Part shown: one piece after another, positions 48,801 through 59,960 of the stretch
Layout: every line of letters begins with the position of its first letter
Numbering within the stretch: the first letter of the stretch is position 1
DNA from: Porogramme epimiltina
Lineage: Eukaryota > Basidiomycota > Agaricomycetes > Polyporales > Polyporaceae
Length of the DNA: 64,000 nt
Reading direction: 5' to 3'
NCBI GenBank assembly: GCA_900155495.1
Contig: FTLJ01000436.1
Coordinates: forward strand, 1 to 64,000
Made by a program: the position numbers and the translations under genes
Notes under the pieces: model-generated
Database searches by the model: none
Told to the model about the DNA's origin: nothing
What the model saw: the letters and a program-made list of their open reading frames with translations, nothing else

Positions 48801-51023
48801 TTAGGGTAGATCAGTTCAATCGCCTTTGCCCAGTCCGGGTGGTTTACTTCAGCTTGTGCAGTCTACCGATCATGAGATGAGAAATGGTCATTCCGCTATG
48901 AGCGAGTTGCCCACCTTTCCGATGGGATGTAGTATTTGGGCCAACGTCTCCGCAAAGATCGTCTTGAAGCGGTACCCATGAGCGTTATCGAACGACTTCG
49001 ACAAGGAAGCAAGGAACTCGGCTCCCTCTTCAAAGCTTTCAGGGGGCCAGACCTATAACATCACGTTAGAGAAAGTCGCATAGTAGAAGAGTAGGACCAA
49101 TCACCTTAATGTGGATGTGTCTTAAGCCCTTGACGAGGTTCTCGTATTTCGTGTCATCTTTCGAAACCTGACCGGCGGCTACAGGTCCAAGTTCCGCTAA
49201 GAAACGGTCCGAGACACTCTCAAAACTGTAAAACGAGTCAGAAAGACATGACATACGCCCTGGGACAGCATTCATACCGGATGTCCGATAGTTGTCCCAG
49301 CAACATGGCGTGGAGCTCCGCAATACTCCTATAGTTGGCTGATTGCATCGAGAACTTCAAATCGTAACGCTTGAACTGCTCAAACGTCAACTCTTCCAGA
49401 TTACGTCCAACCGCCTCCGGGAGGCCGTCCTTGGAGATGGAGCCTGTGACTGCGATGAGAGCACGGCACATGATGTAGACCGACGCGAGCCACTTCCGTT
49501 CGTTCAGCGTTTGATTCACATCTGGCATCCGCACCGCACGGGTCACCGACGGCGTCTGGGCGTGGTGGTGGCGGAGAAGGTCCGGGGCTGCGGGATCGGA
49601 CTGGCTCTTCCGCCAACGCATTATGGAGTCTACAACGGGTTTCGCATGGCGCTGCGCGATCTTGCCGAGGGAAGAAAGGATGTCTTCGAACTTCTCATCG
49701 ACCCCGGGACCCATGTAGTCTTCTAGCTGGAGGTCGCGGTCCTGTGAACAGTATACTGTAAATGGTTGTTCCAAGTAAGCAGCAACCCTCGCTCACCAAT
49801 GGATAACGCAGGTATTTGTCAATATGCGCTTCAGCAGTAGCGGCGAAACGGATGAAGACGGCGTGAAGGGCATAGTCGGAAGGGGTTCGTGGGTCGAGGA
49901 CGATCTTGTCATCGTATTCGGAAGAGGAGACGTCGTCGTTGGACCCGCCCAAGCCGTTCGGCATTGGCGGCACAGGGGGCGGGGATGACGAAAACGGGTT
50001 CGTGAAGCCGCCTCCGTCGCTTCCGTTGTCCGAGACATGGAATATAGAACCCGACTGTGAGTGTTGCGAGCGTGCGTACTGAGTTTCTCGTGCGCGGAAG
50101 CTCTTCACACGCCCCTCTGCAGGAGTGGACGGCCGGAAGTGGGGCGGGCTGGCTCCAACACTCATGTTCATGGTCTGCCCGCGCGAGGGAACGGGCGGGG
50201 CGTGCGCGAGGGACGAAGTCGAACGGTTGAACGGGTTCTTCAGCGCGGGGTACGCCTGGTGGTCGAGCGGGGGAACGGGTGGGGGCACGTCCGCGTGTTT
50301 GGTGCTCTTGAAGGGGTTCCTCAGGGATGCGAAGGAGGGCTTCTTCGTGAAAGGGGAGCTGCCGTTGGTAGCGACGGACGACTGGGTCGAGTGCGTGAAC
50401 GGCGCCTTGGGGGCCCTACGCGTCGTCAGCTGCACGGACTGGCCCGAATCTTGCGAGGCAATCGAGTCGCCGCGGGAGTGGAAGTACGACCGCTCATTTG
50501 AGGGCTGGGGGGTGAGCGTCGTCGGGGACTCGAGACCAGAGCCGGAGCTCCCCCACAGGCTCGTCTGTCCAGTGCGACCAAAGAATGGGGCTGGCTTGAA
50601 GGCGTCGTCGTCATCATGGAAATCTGTGTGGGGAATGTCCTATGAGTATAGGCAGTATAGCACAACGAACGGAGTGTGCGACGGAAGCGCGGGGCTCAAC
50701 CAAGATATTCGGTATGGCCGCTGGCCACGCAGGTACCGCTTCGGCATCCCAGAGCTTCAATACGACGTCCAGCGAATAGTTAGGTCCATGGCATGGATGT
50801 CGGGTGGACATCAAAGGATGCGCTTAAGCACAATATCCTGTCCATCCCGTCGAACGTCCAATCCACCCGATCAAGCCTAGAAGCACCAAGGTGCCTTGCT
50901 ACGTCCATAGCATACCCTCCACATGCCCATCCCACAAAAACCAGCGCGAGCAACTCCATCCGTGTAAGAGAGAAATACGCGAGACGTACCAGGGATAGTA
51001 ATCTGCATCCCGTCCGAACCCAT
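42853..51023 (-). CDS. TAO3: cell morphogenesis protein of the Furry/Tao3/Mor2 family
   Basis: Large HEAT-like scaffold of the RAM/MOR pathway that holds the NDR kinase (Cbk1 in budding yeast, Orb6 in fission yeast) at growth sites and controls polarity. The model has about ten exons and roughly 2500 aa, near the family's usual size. Exon 1 is tiny (51023-50990, MGSDGMQITIP) and is followed by a long 366-nt intron; exon 2 is 50623-49797. Residues 12-260 are Ser/Pro-rich and disordered. Then come the conserved N-terminal block (ALHAVFIRFAATAEAHIDKYL; VVDSIMRWRKSQ), the central blocks (PNRLIVTPHEDHLQPFIYII; 48640-46170) and the C-terminal block in the last exon (45938-42853; LSNLCHPLLPIRRQS; TLEYWVPNIDLM). 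The tail is acidic and Gly/Met-rich. An NDR-kinase consensus HSRGDS is present at residues 60-65. The start was chosen for phase with exon 2. Confidence 0.93.
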
Positions 51024-51458
51024 GGTTGCTACCTCCGTTGGTCCTCCGTGAGCGTTCGCCCCGTGGCGGTCGTCCCCGTGTGGTGGTGTGGGGTATTCTC
51101 TGGCCGCGAGATATACCAGACCAGCAGGCGAACCAAGCGAGAGCGCAGAGATGAGAAACGGCCTGTGCAACCGCCGCCGCCGCTTGCCCAAAGCATCCGC
51201 GTTGGCGCCCGTCGCCTCTCCCTGTGGCGCGGTGCGTCTGGCCCGGCCCGGAAGAATTTCTCTACAACTTCCGAGCAGTGCATTCGCGAACGGAGCGGGG
51301 CGTTTTGCATCCTCCGGCATGACAGGCATCCGTGATTCGTGCAGGATGGGATCAAGCATGAAGAAAGTTGAGAGCGGTGTAGCGATACAATCGTAACGGC
51401 TGTTCATACAGAAATCCCCCCGAGGTACATGTGTCTCTAGAACTCTAGACGAAGACGC
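51024..51458. other. intergenic stretch between tandem minus-strand genes
   Basis: 435 nt holding the TAO3 promoter and the DAHP synthase 3' region. No gene and no clear TATA box. Confidence 0.45.
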
Positions 51459-53215
<1,757 letters not shown>

Positions 53216-53856
53216 GTCCGACACTAGTAGAGGTACGAATGAGGGAGTCGAATGCAAGGGGTAGGCAAGGTCGGAATTTCCGAGTTTGAGGGGAGTTGGG
53301 GGTTTGTGCAGATGCTGCTTCAGCCGCTGCCGCGTGCAGGAGATTTATAGACATACTTGGGGGCGGTTCCGTGGGACTAGACTGGCGGGAGAATGGGTGT
53401 GCAGGTCCCGGATTAGGACCAGGTGGATTCCGGGAAGAGGAAAACTGGAGGGAAGTGCAAAAGCCGTCCAGGCTGTGGGCTCGGAGATCGAGTCAGGCCA
53501 AGCGCCCGCACAGACGATTGCCGATCCGAGATCGGGGTGACCATGCCCCTTTTTCCGCTCGGCCGCGCACGATGCACGCGCATCGAGGCAGTCGGCCAAC
53601 GTTCGTGGCGAGGCATTTGCCATAAGGCAGTGAGGTTCAGGAAATGGACGGCACAGCAGGGAACGGCATGCACTGATGAAGGAGCCTGGGCGCGAGTCGC
53701 GCGACGCGTGCCCGACTGCTCCCCACGTGGCCCGCGACAGACGCCCCTGCGCGACGAGGAGCGTGCTGTCATTCGCCTTTGCTCTCCGACTTCGACGCCG
53801 TCCGCCATCTTCCTGCTTTCTTGACCAGCTCTTCGTACACCAACTCTTTTTTCAAC
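53216..53856. other. divergent promoter region of DAHP synthase and TIM9
   Basis: 640 nt between two divergent starts. GC-rich; a TTTATAGA string lies near 53345. No supported gene. Confidence 0.45.
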
Positions 53857-54341
53857 ATGGACTTCTCTGCGATGAGCTCGGCCGAGCAGGCCCATATGAC
53901 GCGTGTCATCGAGCGCAAGCAGGTGTGTCGCGTCGCCACCGCTACGCCATCCTAGGAGCCACACGCTAACCCTAACGAACGTGGCGTTCAGATGCAAGAT
54001 TTCATGCGCATGTACTCGAACCTGGTCGAGCGCTGCTTCAACTCGTGCTGCAACGACTTCACGAGCAAGGCGCTCTCATCAAAAGAGGTTCGTGTGCCCC
54101 TCTTCCCCACCATCACCATCCCGCTGCCCATTTTTCTTCGTTTCCCGATGCTCACCGCGCCCTTATTGTAGGAGCAATGCGTGCTTAACTGCACGGACAA
54201 GTTCCTCAAACACTCCGAGCGAGTGGGAGCGCGGTTCGCAGAGCACAACGCTGGTGAGTAACCCGTCCGTCGCCGTTTGTTAGTTCTGCCCAACTTAGGG
54301 TCCCCGTCCCAGAAATGATGAATTCGTCGATGAGCAAGTAG
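53857..54341 (+). CDS. TIM9: mitochondrial import translocase subunit Tim9
   Basis: Small intermembrane-space chaperone that forms a hexamer with Tim10 and guides hydrophobic carrier proteins to the TIM22 complex. Four exons (53857-53922, 53992-54087, 54172-54253, 54313-54341) give 90 aa, the normal size. The twin CX3C motifs are CFNSC and CVLNC, separated by 15 residues; they form the two intramolecular disulfides. [16 protein letters not shown] and [13 protein letters not shown] are the Tim9 hallmarks that separate it from Tim10 and Tim13. No presequence, as expected for Mia40-dependent import. ATG at 53857 is the first in frame. Confidence 0.96.
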
Positions 54342-54852
54342 CGTATCCCGCCATGGAGGTTTCATCTTTTTGTAGTATACATTCCTGCCCTAGCGCACAT
54401 AATCGCACGCCGTAATGCCCGTTCCCCTCTACCCGATGTGTGCATATCTTGGGCGGTGGACTCCAAGAAGACACGGAGATAGGTCTAGCTTGGCACGCAC
54501 TCTCGAAGATAGGATGGCTTGCGCGCTCTCAAAATGTGTCCGTTCCCTCGTGCCTCTCGGTGCGTGGCCAGGCAAACGCTTCTCTGGCCCAAGTCCATGC
54601 ATTGTAACAAGGCCCAAGCGGTATTGCGTGTCCTCCGTCGCCACTGACCGGAAGCATAGCGTCATAGTTCACCGTTCCCCGGCCGATCGTGAGGAGAAAC
54701 GCGGAAACAATGTGTGCAGATTACGGTATTACGTGGTGGTATATAACGTACAAAGGGAGTAATAGAACTGCGACCGAGAACAACCCCGTAACATGCAAAA
54801 GCAACGCTCCGCGACGATAATCCTGTGAAGGAACCAACTCAAAGGAACGCGC
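54342..54852. other. convergent intergenic stretch
   Basis: About 510 nt holding the 3' regions of TIM9 and the peroxiredoxin gene. No supported gene. Confidence 0.5.
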
Positions 54853-55715
54853 TCATGCCTGGGCGGTAGGCTCTGCCGCAGCATCAGGTGCGGGAGCTGG
54901 TGCTGCATCTTCCGCGGGAGCGGCCTCAGACGCTGCCGGCTCCGCGGCCTTCTTCTCCTCCGCCTCAAGCTTGTCGAGCCATTTCGACACAAACTTGACG
55001 TGCGCGCTGTAGTTAACAGTAGTGTCCAAAACATCCCTGCACGCCCATAATCAGCGTTACGCTCCAACTCGGGCTCGGCGGAGAGAAAGGGAATGGAGGG
55101 GAACATTCGGCTAAGCCACTCACCTCACGACGCCCTTGGAGTCGATGATAAAGGTCACGCGTGCGGTCTCGGCGAGGCCAAAGAGACCCTTGCCAACGCT
55201 GTAAGCCTTGCGCGCCTCGCCGGAAGTGTCGCTCAGCACAGGGTACTAGAATGGAAGAATAGGGTAGCCCAGGTTAGTGTCAGGGCCGAGGGCAGGATGA
55301 GGACACTGGAGCTTGCCGTGAGTTTCTGCTTCTCCACGAAGGCCTTCTGCTTGTCGACCGCGTCCGAGCTCACTCCAACAATCTCGACCTTGGTGCGCTT
55401 GAAGAGCTCCTTGTCTGTCCACGCACACACGTACCCCGTCAGGCGTCTCCTGTGCTTGAGTTGAGATATGAGACCTGCTCACCTGCGAGGGCATCGCGGA
55501 ACTGACATGCTTCCTTCGTGCATCCGTACGAACCTTGAGTGAGAGCGGTGTAAGTCTAAGAGGACTCGTCAAGGATAGGAGCATGTACCAGACTTGGGGT
55601 AGAAGAAGAGCGCGATTGGGACACCCTTCTCCTCAGGCTTCAACTCATACGTCTCCCCATCCGCGCCAGGGAGCGAAATAACAGGGGCGGCATTGCCAAC
55701 GAGGGGGTGCGGCAT
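54853..55715 (-). CDS. DOT5: peroxiredoxin of the PrxQ/BCP (Dot5) type
   Basis: Thiol peroxidase that reduces hydrogen and alkyl peroxides with thioredoxin; the yeast homologue Dot5 is nuclear. Five exons (55715-55589, 55533-55483, 55414-55317, 55245-55124, 55036-54853) give 193 aa. The active site reads SYGCTKEACQFRD: the peroxidatic Cys and the resolving Cys are five positions apart, as in PrxQ-type enzymes. Other signatures are FYPKSG, IVGVSSDAVDKQKAF, YPVLSD and ARVTFIIDSKGVVRD. The third intron must be GC-AG (donor ACG|GCAAGC at 55317/55316) to keep frame. The C-terminus carries an extra tail of about 35 residues rich in Ala, Pro and Glu. The tail is absent from bacterial BCP; yeast Dot5 has an N-terminal extension instead. 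Start ATG 55715 fits the family's N-terminus. Confidence 0.93.
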
Positions 55716-55804
55716 GTCTGTGGGGTGCGTGCGTGCGATTCGTGAAGGGGTCGTAAGCAACACGAGCCTGGGATAGCAGTGGGTTGTCGCCGCCCAAGAA
55801 GACT

Positions 55805-55832
55805 GAAGCTTGGGGAAGTGGAAGCTTGGGGA
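55805..55832. repeat. direct repeat of GAAGCTTGGGGA
   Basis: Two identical 12-mers at 55805-55816 and 55821-55832, period 16 bp, in the likely 5' untranslated region of the peroxiredoxin gene. Confidence 0.6.
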
Positions 55833-55856
55833 GAGTGTGCGGGTGGGTCTGATCGC

Positions 55857-55864
55857 CTTTTATA
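55857..55864 (-). promoter_or_regulatory. TATA box of the peroxiredoxin gene
   Basis: The minus strand reads TATAAAAG about 142 bp upstream of the ATG at 55715, which leaves a leader of roughly 110 nt. Confidence 0.5.
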
Positions 55865-56711
55865 AGGCTACGGCTAGGGGCGAACCCTGGGCCACTGCCG
55901 GAAGCTTCTGTGCGCTCTAGATGCCTCGCTGGGCGCATCGTGTATCCGCCGCGCTGGGTGCGCGCGGCCGCCTCGGGGGCATTTGCGGCTCGGTCCGCGG
56001 GCTTGAAAGCGTTGATTTATGCGACACCCGCTGGTGGCCAGGCTCGGGGGCGAGAAGGGAAACGTGAGGGCAGAGGGGGGCTGAGATGGGCGTCGCCTTT
56101 GTTCCGAGGAGCAGGTACGGAGAGGATCAGGTGCTCGGGAGAACGTCGTGGTCGGGACCCAGAACACGGACGTCATTGCGGCTCGGAGTAGCGCCGTCTC
56201 GCGGCGGGCGGAGGTCCACGCGATCGACAACTTTGGAAAATGCCGGCCTGCAAGGAGAGATCTGATCTCGAGTGCTACAAGAGCGGGTGAAGGAGAAATA
56301 GACTTGATGGTTCGTCATCGGCCCAGGCGAGGGCCGCACACATCAGGCATGTTGCAATTGGAATACTGCCCGCCTTCGCGCCAGACTGTCTGTTAGCGCT
56401 GCCTTTCCTCCTTGACACTCATCTCTCGCCCTTCCTAGCCCAACGATGGCGGACACATATAGGGTCCCCGGCGGATGCGAGTCTCCTGCGTTCACGGGGT
56501 CATATCACGTCCGCCAACACGCCGGAGTTCCCACCCGCGACGCAGCCCTCCCTGCGCCGGACACCTGACTCTCTTCCATGGGGCACCCGGCAACTGGTGT
56601 ACCGGGCGCGGGGTGTGCCGCCCACTCTCCCCCAATTGCGCCTGGAGACGCGGTCCCGTCGGACTCTCTTCCACCCCCACCACTTCTTCAGACACACTCT
56701 CGGACAGCACG

Positions 56712-59290
56712 ATGCACTACAAGTCTCGCTACCCGCCTCTGCCGCCTACCCCGGCCGTGAACATCCACGACTACGTCTTTAACGCCGCGCCCCAACAGGA
56801 CCCGGCGGACAAGGTCCAATTCATCGAGCCTCTTGCTGGGCGCCGATGGTACAAGAATGAGGTCCGCGAGCGGATATTTGACTGCGCGACCGCGCTTGTC
56901 GCACCCGAGGCAGAGGGTGGACTCGGCTTCGCGCCGGAGGGCGAGATGGTTGCGGTCATGAGCACCAACTGCGTGGTGAGTGGCCATCGCATTTTGCATG
57001 CATGAAAGAAGGTTCTCGGACACAATCAAGGGTCATGGATGCAGTTATACACAAGGGAGATGTGGTATGAGCCCGGCTGCACTCCATGCATCGTGAACTG
57101 CGATGTCCGGTTTATCGGAGTGGTGTCGAAGATGTCTTCTGCCTTATAGATATCGAGAATGTCTTGTCGAAATAGCAGAGCACGAGGTGTCAATTTGTGC
57201 ACCAAACATATCACCGTGCTTTGTGCAAGGCTCAAAGAATCCTTGTGCCGGCATTGGAGCTAGTCAGCGTTAATTTGAGCTCCAAATACCTAGAATCAGG
57301 TCCTTCCTAGCTCCAATCCCTAGAAGCAGACTTCGACTTTACCTTGGAACCCTGATACTAGTGCTCTGATCCACTAACCGCCCATCTGTCCAGGAATACA
57401 TCGTCCTTATCCACGCGCTCTTCAAGGATGCTATTCCCGTCGCGCTCATCCCCTCAGGCGCGACCGCCTTCGAGCTCGAACACCTATTCCGAACCTCCGC
57501 AGCGACGCGCTTGTTTGTACATGCCGCGCTGCTTCCTCAAGCGCTTCAGGTCGCGGCGAAGAATGGCATCCCGGAAGACAAGATTTATATTCTCGAGGGT
57601 CACGCGCAGGGGCGTCGAACTCTCGCTTCGGCGATCAATGAGGTCCGGAAGCGCAGCATCCCCCGGGTGCCTACTAAGGCGGTTAAACAAGATACACTCG
57701 CCTACCTCGTCTTTTCGAGCGGGACCAGTGGCTTGCCTAAAGGTGCGACTTGTTCGTCGACCTCTTATAGTACCTTTGGTTTAACCCGTGCCGGTCATGT
57801 AGCGGTCATGCTCTCACACGGGAATGTGGTCACCTGCTTAATTCAGGTTACGGCCGCAATGATGTTCGAAGGGCCTAATCCACTATTTGAGGTTCGTCTA
57901 CATTGGCCGCAAAGCATATGGGGAATTCCTCTCCCAACAAGTACATCAGTCTGATAAACTGTTTCTTCGAATCATTAGAATGCTCAATTGGTAGCGCTCG
58001 GCTTCTTGCCCATCTACCACAGTTATGGATTGCACTTCGTAGCGATCCGGCCCATCTTTATTGCCATGACGTCGGTGGTCATCCCTCGATGGAACGCAGA
58101 CCTCGTCTTAGACCTCATTCCGAAGTGAGTTTCCTGTGCTATTCGCCCCTGTCCCCCGCTGACCCGCCAGCGTCCCAGATTGGGCATCTCTATCATGCCA
58201 CTGACGCCGCCGGCGATATTGCAACTCTTAAACCACAAACGTATCCGCGAAGTTGACCTTAGCTCGCTCCTCAGCATTGGGAGTGGCGCCGCACACCTTC
58301 CCCCAAAGGTCTCGAAGGCGTTCACTGCATTGCTAAAGAATGTGGACAGCGTGCTTGAAGGTACGTGATGTTAAACACGTCCCCTACCTTGATACCGACG
58401 CCTTCGTCCAGGCTTCGGCATGTCAGAATGCGTGCGTGCATGTCTGCATCTACTCAACCACTCGATGCTGACCCGTCACGCCACCCCCAGACAATCTCTG
58501 CGACGCGCGGCGCCCCGAAACAGTTCGGCGGGCCCAAGCTTGGGAGTGCCGGCGTCCTCCTTCCAGGAGTCGAGGCGCGCATCGTCCGCGACGACGGCTC
58601 GCTCGCGGGCCCCAATGAGCCTGGGGAGCTGTGGGTGAGGGGCGGTAACGTCGCGCTCGGCTACTGGGGTAATGAGAAGGCGACGCGGGAGACGTTCGCG
58701 GACGGCTGGCTGCGCACCGGGGACCGCTTCCGCGTCGACGAGGACGAGCATTTCTTGTGAGTCCACCCCCTTCCTAGCCTCATTCGTCCCGTTCCATCCT
58801 CGTGCCTCCCCGCCGCCGTCGCTCTTTGCTGATGACGTGCCGGGTCTTGGCAGCTTCGAAGAGCGCGCGAAGGACGTGCTGAAGGTGTCTGGGCAGCAAG
58901 TGTCGCCGACGGAGATCGAGAATGTGTTGCTCGCGTACCCGGACAAGCTCGTCTCAGACGTGACCGTCGCGGGCGTGTCCGGCGGGCGGACGTCGGACGA
59001 GAAGGTGCCGCGGGCATGGGTCGTGCTGAGCGAGGAGGGCCGGCGGCGTGGTGAGGCGGTGGTCGCGGAGGCGTTAAATGGGTGGATCCAGAAGAACTTG
59101 AGCAAGTTCAAGTGGTTACGGGGTGGTATTGAGGTCGTCGATGAGGTGCGTGGTCCCTGGTGTTTCGTGGTGGAAACGCTGACCGTGGTGGCATACACTG
59201 GAATTGTAGATCCCGAAGAACCCTACTGGCAAGGTTCTGCGCCGTGTACTGCAGGAGCGTTATGAGAACTCGATCAAGCCTAAGCTATGA
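56712..59290 (+). CDS. acyl-CoA synthetase of the 4-coumarate-CoA ligase-like group
   Basis: ANL-superfamily adenylating enzyme: activates a carboxylic acid with ATP and forms the CoA thioester. The substrate cannot be read from sequence; aromatic or medium-chain acids are usual for this group. Nine exons (56712-56975, 57394-57742, 57803-57891, 57979-58124, 58179-58360, 58412-58431, 58491-58756, 58854-59145, 59210-59290) give 562 aa, the normal size. Core motifs: phosphate loop SSGTSGLPKA followed by VMLSHGN, FLPIYHSYGLH, GFGMSE, GELWVRGGNVALGYW, DGWLRTGD, KVSGQQVSPTEIEN, and the catalytic lysine in NPTGKVLRR. The protein ends in PKL, a variant peroxisomal PTS1, in keeping with the location of many fungal 4CL-like enzymes. 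The first intron is 418 nt against 50-100 for the rest. One exon is only 20 nt (58412-58431). Confidence 0.93.
56976..57393 (+). other. unusually long first intron of the acyl-CoA synthetase gene
   Basis: 418 nt, GT-AG, with good ends (GTGAGT and CTGTCCAG). Contains TTGGAGCT at 57254-57261 and its inverse AGCTCCAA at 57278-57285 and again at 57309-57316. A 69-codon minus-strand open frame (57235-57026) fills the left half. It may contain an old insertion. Confidence 0.5.
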
Positions 59291-59960
59291 GAGAGCGTCT
59301 GGGGGTAGTATAGGGGATATATGGGTAGTATTATCCGTGATTAAGCCATGCTCTGGTCTCTACGCAACCCCAAAGGGATTGTGATTACCTTCCCCTAGTA
59401 GGTGAGCTACATACGTTGAACATTCTGCGACAGACGCCGTTCGGAAGCTACGATTACCACCTCCCCCACCTGTACTCCAACACTCTTGCACAAGACAAAG
59501 TGTAAGACAAGACTCACACTCTGGATCACCATGTACCCAGAGCGCTCTTATGTCTCAACGAGCATTTCTCCCAGTTTTGTACATCGGAGGCCAGCGTTTT
59601 TATGTATATACTGTGCGGCGTGCAGGTCAAGGAGTTCTAGGGAAAGTCACCTGACCGACGTCTTGAGCGCTACTGTCGCCGCGTTTCCCACGGCGTATCT
59701 TGCTACTCCCGAAAATAACCCCGGGCCATTCAGTTCAAGTTGAGGCTGGCTAGCGACTATCCACCTTAGAGGCTAACTGGCCGAGCCAGATACAAACGCA
59801 TAAGGTAAGTGGTCAATAGTATGCTGTAATTATGTGCTCACCTCATCCACTATACTGGCCCCAAACATTTTCGCTCCGTCAAAAATCCGCAGTTGCCACA
59901 CCCAGACCGCTGGGGATAGGGGTATCGTAGAGTCAACAGCGCGCTTCTATCCTCAAAGAC
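59291..59960. other. intergenic stretch
   Basis: About 670 nt between two plus-strand genes; 3' region of the synthetase and promoter of the kinase. No supported gene. Confidence 0.45.

Larger units (their letters stand above)
55716..56711. other. divergent promoter region of peroxiredoxin and acyl-CoA synthetase
   Basis: About 1 kb between divergent starts with no supported gene. Holds the TATA box at 55857-55864 and a short direct repeat at 55805-55832. Confidence 0.5.

Noticed and set aside
57026..57235. Minus-strand 69-codon frame inside the acyl-CoA synthetase intron as a gene
   Set aside because: No start context, no domain recognised; reported only as part of the intron oddity.
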